The notes beneath the pieces are model-generated. The model saw only the letters and a program-made list of their open reading frames with translations, was not told the origin of the DNA and did no database searches. The position numbers were made by a program, and so were the translations under genes. DNA of 64,000 nt from Umbelopsis ramanniana AG (Eukaryota > Mucoromycota > Umbelopsidomycetes > Umbelopsidales > Umbelopsidaceae). Positions 12,411 through 25,047 of the stretch are shown here, in pieces (position 1 is the stretch's first letter; every line of letters starts with the position of its first letter). Location of the stretch: contig NW_026252101.1 of NCBI RefSeq assembly GCF_025399195.1, forward strand, positions 62,001-126,000. Direction: 5' to 3'.

Positions 12411-14816
12411 ATGCTGGATCTCTGTACTGTCCTGACCAAAGGCGGCTATGTACTATGGCAAAAGAATTATACTCATATCAATGGAGCGCCCGTGGATGCT
12501 TTGATCCGAGATGTTCTCATTGAAGAGCGCGCAGGCATAACATCCTACAACAAGGATTCATACGCTTTGAAGTGGACTTTCCTGAACGAAAAGGAGCTCG
12601 TGTTTGTGGTAAGTGTTGATCGCAGTGTACATTAGATGCCATTGCCACAATATTAATATAATCTTCATGGTTAGATTGCCTACCAGAGCTTCTTGCAGCT
12701 AACTTATGTAGATGAGCTGTTGGAGACTACCAAGCGATTGTTTTCAACCACTTTTTCGGAACAGCTAGATTCCAGCGATGTAGTTGGTGGAGATTATAGC
12801 TCGTTTGATCCCCTGTTTGATCGTGCTTGGAAGACTTTGGAGGAGAAATATTCAAAGGTGAGGCAATTCGGCGAGATCTGGGCGAATAAGAGCTGATCCA
12901 CCGTACTGAATTTCCACCCCCCGTCCATAGAGCAAACAAAAGGTTCCCAGAAAGTTTGAAGATACAAAGAAGTTTGAGAACACCTTGAACGGATCCAAAG
13001 CTAAACCAGGTAGGTATAGATCAATGGGACAGGTGTAGTGGGATGTCGATCACTGAACGCTTGCTTTAGCTGTAAAGGAGCCCTCGGTCGAAGATGAAAT
13101 TGCAAAGAACATACAGGCAATGAATTTGGCGGGTAGTCCAAGATCTGGAGCCCGAGGTCCTGGTGGCAGACGAAATGTCAAATCACCAAAAGGTTCTCCA
13201 GTACCGTCACCAAATATGGCTTCGTAAGTATCCGCATCATGTCATGCATGGGGCCCTGCATACATAGTCAGTCATTTACTTATTCCGTTAACTTGGAACA
13301 GCGATCCTGCGGCTGGCAAAAAGAAAAAATCACAAAAAGTCATGCGTACTTGGGAAGGAAAGGTCGCAAAGGGTGAAATGGAGGCGCTGGATTACAGCAA
13401 GAAGTTGGATGGCCAAGAACACGAGGATGCAACTTTGGCGAACGCCGAAAGCTTGGTCGATCGTTCAAAGATGGGCAACGTTGTAGATGGATATTATGAA
13501 GTTCAAGATGTCGACTACGGCGATGAAGACGAGGATGACATATTTGATGAAGAGGATGGCGAGCTAGTATCAAAGCCAACTGCAAAATCATCCGGTGTAT
13601 TCGGTTTCTTCAAGAACTTAACCGGCCAACGTGAAATAGATGCTGCTACATTAGAGCCAGTTTTACAAAAGATGAAGACCCATCTTATTGACAAGAACGT
13701 TGCAAGCAACATTTCCCAACATCTTTGTGACAGTGTTCAGTCTAGTCTACTGGGCAAGAAGCTTGGCACCTTTGGAAGTATGTTCACATGGACTATTGCA
13801 TGCGTATAGAATTCGGTATTGACGTGTTCGTTATAGGTGTATCTACACTGGTCAAGGACAACATGGAAACCGCTTTGAAGCGCATTTTGACTCCCAAGAC
13901 ATCTGTTGATATTCTTCGTGATATAGAACAGGCTAAGGCTCGATCAAGAGCTTATAGCATCACATTCATTGGTGTGAATGGCGTTGGCAAGGTACGATAG
14001 GAACAAGATAGATGAGTGTTTGCCATTTTGACTAACGCAATCTTCCTTTTACAGTCAACCAATTTGAGTAAAGTGTGCTTCTGGCTCCTTCAAAACAACT
14101 ACCGTGTCCTCATCGCTGCTTGTGATACTTTCCGTAGCGGTGCAGTAGAGCAATTGCGTGTTCATGCAAGAAACTTGAAGGCATTGCAAAGTAGCCACTC
14201 TGTTGGTGAGGTGGAGCTATTTGAGCGTGGTTATGGAAAAGATGCTGCTGGCATTGCTCAAGACGCTATTACTTATGGTAAACTTGCTAATAAGCGCTGA
14301 ATTTACGACCTTATGGAAATTTAGCCAATACTAACTAATATCTTTTCACAATAGCTAACAATAATGACTTTGATGTCGTTCTTATTGACACGGCTGGTCG
14401 TATGCAAGATAACGAGCCTTTGATGCGATCATTAGCCAAGTTAGTGGCTGTCAACAATCCCGACAAGATCATCTTTGTGGGAGAAGCTCTAGTTGGCAAT
14501 GAAGCTGTTGATCAGCTTACGAAGTTTAATCAGGCGCTCAAGGATTTCTCAGGACTTCAGAACCCTCGCCATATCGATGGCATGATTCTTACGAAGTTTG
14601 ACACAATTGATGATAAGGTAATTCATGACCCCATGTCAGTTATAGCCAGACGCGCAAAATCTAAACTTTTTATCTATCGTCACCTAGGTTGGCGCCGCAT
14701 TGTCTATGACATATACTACAGGACAGCCCATCTATTTTGTAGGCACGGGTCAGACGTACACAGATTTGAAAAATCTCAAAGTGAGCCATGTCGTTCAAAG
14801 TTTGCTAAAGAACTGA
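12411..14816 (+). CDS. SRPRA: Signal recognition particle receptor alpha subunit
   Basis: ER-anchored GTPase that docks SRP-ribosome-nascent-chain complexes for co-translational translocation. Exons: 12411-12608, 12675-12857, 12931-13009, 13070-13223, 13302-13777, 13837-13991, 14055-14277, 14355-14617 and 14688-14816, giving 619 residues (human 638). The N-terminal SRX longin-like domain (about 1-125) binds the beta subunit. A charged linker follows, and then the NG domain: the P-loop GVNGVGKST (409-417) is split by an intron after the lysine, then [16 protein letters not shown] (501-505) and TKFD. The protein ends in the typical membrane-facing helix after the G5 region ([11 protein letters not shown]). 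All eight introns keep the frame. Converges with THOC7. Confidence 0.97.
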
Positions 14817-15066
14817 GATACCAGCAGTTCATACCAATTTAATTCCATATTGTACATACGCGTTGCAATGTAATCGCCAGTTTATGGGCAAACCTATATT
14901 ATAAACAAACTTGACTTCTTCTTTTTACTTTTAAAAAAACAACCAAAAAATTATAATAACAAGTACTTGCAAATACGCGAAAGCAAAGTGAAGGCGAAAG
15001 AAAGAAGCACTCTTGGTCTGTAGCGGGCATTGCAGTGACATATCTTGTCGTATGGACGGGGAATAT

Positions 15067-16166
15067 TTATGCACCTTCTTCGCCGTCTTCCACCATGCCT
15101 TCCTCATCTGCGTCTTCATCTCTTTCAGAAAATCGGTGGCTAGAAGCGGTCTTCTCCTTCTCTTCCATTTCAGCATCAGCCGTATCGACTGCCGCGGCGG
15201 GCGTTGGGGTACCTTCATCTGATCTATCATCGAAGCCATCATCCATGTTGAGAACAATGTTTTTCATTTCATTCTACGTTGAAGCAAGGTGAGTCTTTCT
15301 CGTGATTTTGATCTTTAGATGTGGCAAGGTATACTCACTGTAGACTCCCTTTCGTTTGTAATGGACGTTTGTAATTCCTTCACCACTGCTAATAAATTAC
15401 TGAACTGTTCTTTTCTGTTCTTGAACACTGCGCTTTGCTTAGCCTTTTCTTCCTTCAGCAGATCAATATCTGCCCGCATTTGCAAAATGTTTCTTTTGAA
15501 AATTTTCAACATAGTGTCAGTCTTGGCATGCATCTATATCATCCGTTCATAAGCATTTTCCTTACTTATTATACGTGTCGCGATCCTCTAACTGTAATAT
15601 ATCGTGAGCGATACGGTCGTATTCCAATTTGTTATTTCGTATTTCATTTGCTCTTTCGAGATCCTGCTTAAGTTTACTGATGTGTGATTGTGTGTCCTCA
15701 ATTTCCGTCGCTATAAAGCCAAACATCACACTAAATGAGTGGTTCTTCGATAAAAAAAAAAAGTACATCGTTCATTCAAGCATACCTATTCGAGACACTT
15801 CGTTCTGATAGTTCCTAACTTCGCGTTCGTTCATTTGGTGCATTAGCTGGTGCTGCTTCATGGCTAATTCATATTGTGCAATCTGGATCAATATCGCCTC
15901 GTAGCCGTGTTCTCTGTGTGTATTGTCATGTTAGTCTCATGCCAACATGGCCTGCTATATAGCTTTAAATGGAAGTTTCGTACATGTTTTCTCGAGTATC
16001 ACTGTTTATGGAATTCGTCCATGCCTTGTATCGCAAGACAAGACTCTTGAATGGGCGCTCTTCTACGGCGAGACGATTCCGTATGATTGCTTCTATAATA
16101 CGAGTGGTAAGATCATTGCTGCCGACCTTTGCAAACCGTCTTCACAGTGGCTGTTCTTACCGTCAT
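15067..16166 (-). CDS. THOC7: THO complex subunit 7
   Basis: Coiled-coil subunit of the THO/TREX complex, which couples transcription to mRNA packaging and export in the nucleus. Exons: 16166-16161 (uncertain), 16126-15984, 15913-15786, 15710-15566, 15492-15339 and 15273-15067, about 260 residues. The family pattern is clear: an N-terminal R-N-R-L-A-V-E-E-R-P segment, QYELAMKQHQ, then RNNKLEYDRIAHDI and the helix KNRKEQFSNLL. The C-terminus is acidic (E/D-rich), as in animal THOC7. The fifth exon uses the acceptor TTTTCAAAAG with a good CTGAC branch site; an earlier AG would break the frame. The first exon would encode only Met-Thr, followed by a 34-nt intron, so the true start needs transcript data. 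Confidence 0.88.
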
Positions 16167-17444
16167 CCATTTAGAGTATATACTTTTAAAGAAAAGCTGG
16201 CCTGCCTGCTGTTTCGACTCTCGACAGGAAAAAAATGCAGTCCAAAATTGCCTCTCAGCAAATGTCAACTTTGCACGCTGAGCATTATTACATAAAAGGG
16301 ACCACTAGACGAGCTATATTCCGTTCGCCTATGCTTTTTACAACAATTAATCAGCATATGAAATAGAAAGTTAGATATAGAAGCTGTAGACGGAAGGCAG
16401 CCAAGTAGAATTGCATTATATAAAGAACGCGCCGTTAGGGATTTCGGTTTTGGTATAGTTGGTGTAGTTTGCGTTTCTTGCGATAAAGTGCTTGCAGTGG
16501 CATCCTTTGTAGATGTTGGATTTTGAAGTTTCCACTTTGATCAGCATCCAACTGCTATTCAATACGACAACCCTATCTTCCCATCTATATCAAGAGACAT
16601 GAAAGTCATTCAGCCTTGGACAGTCCAATGAGCATAATAAAAGGTAGATAGTTTTGCCTTAACCTCAGATGGTGCATTTTGTATAGATTCTCAGTGCCTC
16701 ATAAGGATCTGTGATTTACATAATGCCCAGAAACAGGACATTTTCTCCCTCGTTCAAGCTGTTCAATTCATTGGAGGATGTGTTTCAGGCACAAAAGGCA
16801 CTCCGTGAAATTTGGTGCATGAGGCGTCCATATACAAAAATGCTAGCTGCTGGTATTCGAAATGCCATTTGACGGTCTCCTTCAGCGCTGGAATGTACTC
16901 AGTCTGAAAAGCTAGCGTTTAGGAAATCTGTTCTGCCAAAAACATATCTAATACTGGAAAGGCCAGTATGATCGAATGCCGGTGATTATGCAATATGTAA
17001 GGATATTTTTAAAGGGGCATCCGCTTTAATTGACAAGGAGTGCGACATGTTTACCAATAATGCGCTGTGTCCATACAAAGTATGCTTGTAGCCACTTGAG
17101 CAAGCTCCCAGCCACAGTGGCTGGAAGAGATGGACTTTCATTTCCAACCAAATTCCGAAAAGATCGAAAGGGGTGTAGAAAATGATATTTCACTGCAGCC
17201 AATTGCGTTTATAATGAGAGGTACATATATTTATACGAGCAATGGCCGACCTAGTGCAGCATGAAAGGAATCAATCAGGCTTGGCTTATGAATTGTTCGC
17301 CATCCAGTAACAACATTTTGCAAATATCCTGGAGTTCTGATTGGTTAGGAGTCATGGTGGGTGATACCGGATTGGGGTGCAACCTGAATTCATTCAACCA
17401 TCATCGCCGCCCTATCTTTGCTTTTGCGTCTCTTCTTCTCTTTC
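16167..17444. other. Intergenic region, no gene recognised
   Basis: About 1.3 kb between the divergent THOC7 and amino-acid transporter genes. No open frame of convincing length on either strand and no tRNA or snRNA signature noticed. A TATAAAG near 16418 could be a core-promoter element, but nothing supports its use. It presumably holds both upstream regions. Confidence 0.4.
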
Positions 17445-18938
17445 ATGACCATATCCTCAATTCCTCCGTTTCATTCTTATGGAGCTCTTGCATCGCCGCA
17501 AGCCGAAAGCGAAATAATCTCTGATGAGGAGAGAGATATTCTTCAAACTGTACGCCCAGGCTACGGTACAGGGAGCATATTTTCTACTTCATTCAACATT
17601 GTAAACGCTACAGTTGGTTCAGGCATTTTGGGTGTTCCATATGCTTTGCACTGCGGAGGCTTTATAGGCGGCATGGCCATTTCAGTCTTTGTAGGCTTCC
17701 TCACTGCCGTCAGTTTAATGATGATGATTCGAGCTGGCATACGATCCAATATCTTCAAGTTCGCACAACTTTCTGAACGAGCACTGGGCCGTCCAGGATT
17801 CCATCTCCTCAATCTGTTTGTTTTCATCCAAGCGTCAGGAAGCTGTATCAGCTACTTCATTAGTAAGTTATCTGCACCATTTTTGTTTCCCGATAGCAGC
17901 ACTCAATACTGATTGTCCACTTCACCAGTCATTGGTGACACCATACCGGTCCTACTTGGGCAATTATGGCCAGAAAATGCACTACTTGCCAACCGTCAAT
18001 TTGTCATAGTGGTGCTATCTTTGCTGCTTGTACGTCATTATCACCATGAAATTACTTGCTTTTTGCCCTGATACTAAGCTAATGTTTGGCTTACACAGAT
18101 ATTCCCATTGAACTTGGCAAGATCCATTGGTTCCTTGGCCAAGGTGTCCGTTTTCTCAGTTCTGCTCCTGCCTATTATTATCCTTACAATCATCGTGCGA
18201 GCTCCCGTATATGCTCCACAACATCATGCGCCAGTTACCATTTTTGGACCTAGTGTTCTAGACGCGCTGGGCATTCAGGCCTTCGCCTTTGCGTGCTCCC
18301 ACGTCGCTTTCAACAATTATCTGTCGCAAAAGAACCAAACCGTGGTTGCCTGGACTTGGACTTCTGTTATCTCGACTTTCTCAAGCTGGACGGCTACCAT
18401 GATGTTTGGTGTTTTGGGCTACTTTGCTTTCGGTCAAGACGTGCAGCAAAATCTTTTCAACAGTTTCCCAGCCGATGATTTGATCATTAACATTGGCCGC
18501 TTCCTGCTTGCAGTGTCTTTGATCTTCACTGTTCCAATGGGATTTTATCCTGCTAGAGAAGCACTTCAAAAGTCGCTTGGAAACGATACCCCTGATCGCC
18601 AACCTACAAAAGTCCAACATTACACAGTAACTGTCGCCTTGTTCATAGGCATGCTATATATTGGTGCCACCGTTCAATCTCTTGGCAAGGTTTATGCCTT
18701 TGTGGGTGGTTTGGCCAGCAGTTTCATTGCTTATATCATACCCGGCATCACCTACCTGAGTATCTTCAAGCGAGCGCCTCAATTGACTGCTCAATCAGAG
18801 ACGAGCTATTTGAACCAGGATGAATTTAAAGATGAAAATGCCGTACCAACTTGGTGGATGGACATCACAGCTGTCGTGCTCGTTGTTTTTGGCGTTGGTA
18901 TCATGGTGCTCACCGTAGGAAAGGCCATCTGGATGTAG
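17445..18938 (+). CDS. Vacuolar-type amino-acid transporter (AAAP/SLC38-Avt family)
   Basis: Multi-pass neutral amino-acid transporter of the amino acid/auxin permease superfamily; fungal members act at the vacuole. Exons 17445-17862, 17929-18029 and 18099-18938 give 452 residues. After a polar N-terminal tail comes the family hallmark NIVNATVGSGILGVPYAL (TM1), then about ten further hydrophobic segments. Other marks are FACSHVAFNNYLSQKN, GYFAFG, TVPMGFYPAREAL and the C-terminal GGLASSFIAYIIPG. The closest functional class is Avt5-7 or SLC38A7/11-like, but the exact substrate cannot be read from sequence. The start is the first real ATG in frame; the open frame continues further upstream without one. 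Confidence 0.88.
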
Positions 18939-19169
18939 TCGATATACCTAAAGACAGGACTTGTACATAGAATATTATCCTTTTGCTTTATATCTGGTTA
19001 TGCACTTGTTTATTGCCTGGTTATACACCAGCTTCCAATTAAATTTGTATTAAAGTCAATTCGTGCGGTAGTTTGCTAATATCTGATGGCATTGAAGGGG
19101 GGACGGAGTTCGGTGTCTGAAGATGGCAATTGGAAATTTTATCAGATATCCTTTGACCTTTAACGTCTA

Positions 19170-21013
19170 ATGCCTACCACCAATGCACACAGGCTTTTGA
19201 CAATACTGGCACTGATATGTCAATTGCCATACTCACTGCAACAAGATGAAGAAGAACAGCATGGGCACACACACGACCTGGACCCTATGATATTTACGGA
19301 TTTCGCTGCAACTGATGAGCCCATAGGATCCATTATGACATTACACTTGGCATCCATGATATTAGGTACTTTCACTTACGGCATCTCAAAGCATCACAGT
19401 GAGACGGCATCATTCTAATACTTTCAATTCCAAGCGTTCGGTATTATATATCCAATTGGTATGGTTCTTGGTTTGGTGAAGAGCCGCTGGCACGTACCTG
19501 TTCAGGTGCTAGGTTCGCTAGTCTTTGTTGGCGGATTTTTTTTGGCACATGCTCATAGCGGCCGTAACTATGTAAGTGGATTAATATAATGTAACGATTA
19601 TGTTATCAAAATGATGACTGCAGCCGTTCTAATGACAGTTTTGCTCCGCCCAGGAACCCCACAACGCTCATCGTGGTTTTGCTTGGTTCGTCGTTTGGTC
19701 ACTGATCGCTCAAGTGGCCATGGGAGCCTATCTTAAACTTCATTTGGAAAAAGGTATCCATGGCCGTATTCGTTCCTTGTTCGTAACTGCACATAGATGG
19801 CTTGGAATTCTGGTTCCAGTCATCGGATATACTCAAATCGTTTTGGTGAGTGATGCCTCTCTCTTGGGCCCCCACTGCTATGAATGATGGCTAACCATTG
19901 AGAACAGGGTGTTATTGCTATTGTTGGCTTTTGCTATGGCGGTGAGTATTTCCTTAACAATCTAGTCTTTCCATGGTTACCATGGATTGAAACTGAACGT
20001 CTACTTTTACAGAACATACTGGACAATGTCTGGCGCATTTCATCATGGGATCCTCCTTTGCAGGTTATGGTATCATCATGCTTATCTCATTGCGGGTCGG
20101 TGGGCCATGGCTTCTGAAGCGTCAAAGAAGCCAAGAGTGGTATGATAGCTGGATGATCACTTTATGGGGTATTGTGAACACTTTCACAGAGCACCGGTAC
20201 GTAAAGGAAGCACTGCCATTGCAATAATGAATGATCCCTTACTGATTTTTCGTAAAGTTGGGGCTCCAATTGGAATTCCTCTGATTACCAGCACACATCT
20301 ATGGGTATTATTTGGGTAGCAGCTGGAACGGTCGGCATCTGGCTTAGCCGAAATGAACAGCGAAGCGTTGTTCCTGCTTTGGTCATCGCGCTGACCGCCG
20401 CTGCCTTTCAAGTGAGTACCACAATTCATATCTCGTCGGTTACACTAAGAGCTTACAATTTCCATCATTGAATAGGGACATGCCCAACACGTGGCAAACA
20501 GCGGCCATATCCATTCATTCTTCGGATACATGTTGATGGCAGGCGCTATTTCTCGAATTGTTGAAATTTGCTTTGTGTGGAAAAAGGGAGTGTTCACAGT
20601 CTCCCCTTGGCAATATATGCCACCCATGGTAAGCTTAAATTCTGAAAGGCGGCCATTGCTATAGCAACGACTGACCAATGATATCCGGGTTTTAGTTTTT
20701 GATGATGGCTGGTGTCATCTTTATGGGAGCGACCGAAGAGCAATTATCATTATTGGCTACGATTGGTATTGATCCTGCATCGTATATCAATGTCCTCTTA
20801 TCTTTCGCTTTCTTCCTCTTCCTTTACACAAACATTCTGCTCGGACTTTGGGAGCGGTTATCTGGATATGATAACAAAGCCTCCACTGAAGGTTATACTG
20901 AAGTTGAGCGCGAAGAATTACATGATGGAGCTAGCTTCCTTGAAGACGACGAAGACGATTATACAAAGGAACATAATGCCCTTGCCCTGGGCTCACTTCG
21001 ACAGCGCGACTAA
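19170..21013 (+). CDS. Ytp1-like integral membrane protein (DUF2427 + Ytp1 C-terminal domain)
   Basis: Fungal-specific polytopic membrane protein of unknown biochemical role. Eight exons: 19170-19365, 19435-19571, 19654-19845, 19908-19941, 20013-20196, 20258-20411, 20476-20628 and 20696-21013, giving 455 residues. A cleavable-looking signal sequence (LLTILALICQLPYSLQ) precedes a His-rich segment (HGHTHD). The first domain has the cytochrome-b561-like layout of DUF2427: PIGMVLGLVKSRWH, GGFFLAHAH, then NAHRGFAW and a TAHRWLG segment with paired histidines. The second half matches the Ytp1 C-terminal domain (WGIVNTFTEHRWGSNW, GHAQHVANSGHIHSFFGY). Regularly placed histidines suggest haem or metal binding, which is inference. 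All seven introns are phase-consistent; one exon is 34 nt. Confidence 0.87.
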
Positions 21014-21292
21014 GTTAGGGTCATAAGAATTGACAGCATTTTATAAACACCCGTCGTCAAGCATGCATTTCTGTTATATATTCATAATTCATCTTTCTGA
21101 ATGAGTGACAATTACAAAGGGATTTTTCTCTTCATGTTCTAGAAAAACAAATTAAATATCCCATCTTCAAACTGCAACACGCGTGTCTGAAATAGGTAAA
21201 CCAATTTTTTCGCGCGGTTAAAAATACATCATCCTCTAGCCATACTGCAGTGTTCAATCCGCATTCACATGTGAACGCTATTCTTAGCCCTT

Positions 21293-22562
21293 ATGTATCC
21301 ACACCCACCGAACGCTTCAACCTATAGGCAATGGGTTGTGCATCCAGCACCATGGGACAATCAACACATGAGTAATCACCAGACAATTCCAGCTTCCATG
21401 ACTCCTCAGACAGCAAATCTTCAATCCGCTGGCGAAGGCAATGACTCAAGACCAGTCAAAAGCGAACTTTACAACAATAAGTTGAAGATAGCCAAAATGG
21501 TCCTGAAATATGAGGAATACCGAAACAAATTAGCTCAAGCCTCATCAATAGCTAGTTCGTCAGAAGAGACAGCTAATATCGACTTAAACGAGCTGGACTC
21601 CTTGAAAGTAAGTACCATGCTCAGTGCAACATTTGATCTTTGGTTATTGACTTTGTTATTTGCATTAGGAAGAGATAGCTGCCACTGTAAAAGAAATGAG
21701 TTCAGAGTCTCACATTCGCAGATTGAAACAGTTGCTGAGTCGCCAAAAGAGAAAACGAGTGAGCTATTATTTGCTTTCCAAACATCGCTGTGGTGATTTA
21801 AATTACTCAATAGGCGTTTTTTATAGGAATGGAAGCGAAGGCATTTAAAAAAACTTCAGCAAACGCGAGACAAACGGCGAGAAAAACGACGTAGACTACA
21901 CGAAGAAATAGATCGATGGAGAGTGGAATGGATTGAAAAAGAAGAAGAAAACAAAAAAGTAAGAGATGTTCATTCTTTTGGAACCAATTTAACATGGATA
22001 TTGAGTAAATTGCTTTTTAGAAAGCACGCGAACGTCAAAAAGCGGAGAAACAGCGAAAACTGGAGGCAAGCATTCGAAATCATGAAAGAAACAGCCAGCT
22101 ACTTGTACAAAAACTCTTGGAACTTCGTGCAATACGAAGAAGAAAACTGAAGGCACAAGGTGATTGTACATGCTTAAAATAGTCCAGTAATATAAACAGG
22201 TAACTGATAAAGTTACTATAGGACATTTCTTCCCCGAGGAAGGTAACGAGTTCTTTGAGCGCATTCGACAGTTGAACGAGCAAGTGCCATCGTCTCCCAG
22301 CACAGAAAATGAACCTATCGAACAGGAAGTGATTTCTGTGCCCGTCCACGAAGACGATAAATGGCTACACGTACCATTGGATATGAATTCCTATAGTTAT
22401 TGGTGCCAGGGGAACCGCTCTCTGGATGCATTACAGCGAGTGCGAAATCAATGGGATTACTATCTTTCAACGAACTCAAGTGAAATAGGTAGTAAAGTAC
22501 CTCCGACCTGGGTTAATCCCTCGCCGCCATCAAACTGGGTGTGGGCCACAGTTTTGAACTAA
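21293..22562 (+). CDS. PDCD7: PDCD7/U11-59K-like minor-spliceosome protein
   Basis: Homologue of the U11/U12 di-snRNP 59K protein, which helps bridge U11 and U12 snRNPs during recognition of U12-type introns. Exons: 21293-21607, 21669-21758, 21827-21958, 22021-22159 and 22222-22562, giving 338 residues. The middle (about 105-225) is a long, highly charged K/R/E helix (KKLQQTRDKRREKRRRL and later segments). The C-terminal 60 residues hold the family signature: SYWCQGNRSLDALQRVRNQWD, YYLS, VPPTWVNPSPPSNWVWATVL. These align by memory with human PDCD7 (HDWDQYL, VPQGWVLPPLPSN-WATA). The N-terminus is P/Q-rich as in animals but shorter (human about 485 residues). An AATAAA-type signal follows at about 22578. 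Misato starts 138 bp downstream. Confidence 0.85.
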
Positions 22563-22699
22563 CCTGTACATATTCGAAATAAAAGCATTGATTATATTAC
22601 GATTTTCCAACGGGAAGCAACTGCAATGGCAGAGCAGTCCCAATTTTTGGTTTGACAATTTTCGGGCTTCCTGCACCGAACCTCAGTACCCTTTCCAGG

Positions 22700-25047
22700 A
22701 TGCATGAGGTACTGACAATCCAGCTCGGACAAGTTGCCAACTTCGTGGGCACACAATTCTGGAATGCACAGGTAGTGATACTCGAATTAGGCTCACTGAT
22801 GTGCTCGCTGTATTGACCTTTTCACTTTAAACACTGCAGAATGAGTATTTTGAGTATGGAGACCAGGCAGCAGAGCCCGAGTTCAACCATGATATTCTTT
22901 ATCGTGCTGGCACAAATCAAAGGGTAAGGACGATAGCTGTCATCAATCCTCTTCCTATCAGCACCTTTGACATTTTGAGTTCTGGCATAGGGTATTGAAA
23001 CATATACTCCTCGAGCACTGATCTACGATTTGAAAGGCGGCTTTGGATCGTTGAAGAAATACAATAAGCTCTTTGAACAAGAGTCTGAAACAAATAATGA
23101 TTCATGGTAAGCAAACATACTGAACAAGTATTAGCAATATATCTTAGCTGACAAAGCATGTAGGGGCGAGAAAGTTGAAGAATATAAAACCACACAGTAT
23201 CCCAAAAACCGATTTCAACAACATTTGGATAAGATGGACGAGGTTGGTGACGAAAAGGTGGATAAAATTATTTATATTACGGATCTGTAACAATGACAAT
23301 TCTTTCAGGGCATTGAGGAACCAATTGAAAAGGAATTGGATCTGGACGACAGCGTCAAAGTATGGTCGGACTTCAACAGCACCTACTACCATCCAAATAC
23401 CTTCAATCAAATCAATAGCTATCAGATGGGTAACTCCATCCAACCATTTGATACGTATAACACAGGATGTCAGGCCTATGATGAAAATGAGAAGGTAGAA
23501 CAAACCTTTGTATGCAACTGATTTACCTCTCACATTTGCTGACCGATGATATAGGAAACGGATAGCTTCGATGAAACTTTTCGATTCTTCACCGAAGAGT
23601 GTGATCAGTTACAGGTATTTATTCCTAGATGAATTGTGGCATGAAACCACAATACTCATCAACAATTTACACAAAGGGATTCCAAATTATGACCTCTGTG
23701 CACGATGGCTTTGGAGGATTTACCTGTGGGCTATTGGAAAATATACGAGACGAGTATCCCAAAGCATCCATTTTGACGTACGGTATAAGCAATATACAGC
23801 AATCATCAACGCAGGTACGCATCGCTCTTATTTCAGAACTATAAAAAGCATAACAGTAACCAAAACGTCACTTGTAGAGGAATATACAAAGGCGAAATCT
23901 CAACATGACCATGTCAGCGGCTTCATTATCCGAGTATTCATCGCTGTATGTTCCTATTCAGTTGCCTGACGCTGCTGACTTGAACCGACCATGGACTCGA
24001 TATCTTTCCTACCAGGTTAGTAATTTAGCTGCAAACACGGTAAATGCCTAACGCTGTATCTAAATCCCATGTCTGTGCACAATAGCCACATCTCCTCTAC
24101 CAAACCAGCGCCATAGTTGCAGCGGCTATAGAATCGGCTTCTATCCCTTGGCGCTTGAAGAAGCGGACAGCACTTATGTCCGAAGTCATCGGTGCGGTCA
24201 ATTGGCAGGGGAATCATAACATTGCGTCTTTGGGAACATGTTTCCCACTGGATATTGTACAAGGAAAGCAATACACAAGCGTAGATCGAAATCTCCCGAT
24301 TGAAGCTGGTCGATTTAGCACAATTAAAAACTTTACGGTAGACGATGCAAAGGTATATACACGAGTAATCGATATACAATGCGTCATTACATCTAACCTT
24401 GATATTCGTTTACAGAAAGAAGACGAAATTTTTGGAGAATCTACCGTACTGCGGGGAACTCCAGATATTGGATCACGAACGTAAGTTACCAGTGTAGCAT
24501 ACGGAAAACATTTGCAATACACTCTAACCTTCACAATAGCAACAGAGATAAATTTATCGAAGACACTTTTGAGCGCTTAAGCGGTGCCGACGCACCGTAT
24601 AAGCAAAGGTATTCATTTCCCACCCTGACGCGTAGTGTGTTTGCATGAAATCATAAACTGAATTTGGATCAACAGAACGGTAGCCAGCACTGGTGTACCC
24701 TTACCACTATCGTTCCCCAATATCATAACATCTAACTATAATGGCTACATATTGAGGTATTTTTTTTCGCTTCTGATATACTTGTTAGTTAACCTCCTTC
24801 TAAATTTTCTACATTTAGCAACGAAGAGTCACTGACACCTAAGAAGTTCGTGTCGGGTCTCTCTCAACTAAGTGTAGGTACTCACATGTACTCATACTTT
24901 GAGAAACAGCAGCATTCCTTGAAAGGACTTAATTATAGATTATTTGGTGAATATGAGGAAGGTGATAGAGGCAAAAGTCTAGAAGACTTTGAGCAATTGA
25001 AAGATTGGTTGATTGAAAAAGCGGACAATTTCCGTCCCGACGAATAA
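22700..25047 (+). CDS. DML1: Misato/Dml1 tubulin-like protein
   Basis: Tubulin/FtsZ-related protein needed for mitochondrial DNA inheritance and morphology in yeast and for spindle assembly in animals. Thirteen exons (22700-22771, 22840-22923, 22991-23106, 23164-23242, 23309-23494, 23555-23614, 23677-23814, 23878-24015, 24086-24352, 24416-24480, 24540-24608, 24676-24756, 24819-25047) join in frame to 527 residues. It begins with the tubulin-like [21 protein letters not shown], followed by [11 protein letters not shown] and [11 protein letters not shown]. The Misato segment shows [11 protein letters not shown] and [19 protein letters not shown]; the Misato core then ends with a GLNYRLFG motif. 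This is the most intron-rich gene in the window relative to its size. The next gene begins only 72 bp after its stop. Confidence 0.95.

Noticed and set aside
19950-19959. TTCCTTAAC, a near-perfect U12 branch-site motif, in a Ytp1-like intron
   Set aside because: It lies near the 5' end of the intron, over 50 nt from the acceptor, and the donor is an ordinary GTGAGT. U12 branch sites sit about 10-20 nt from the acceptor.
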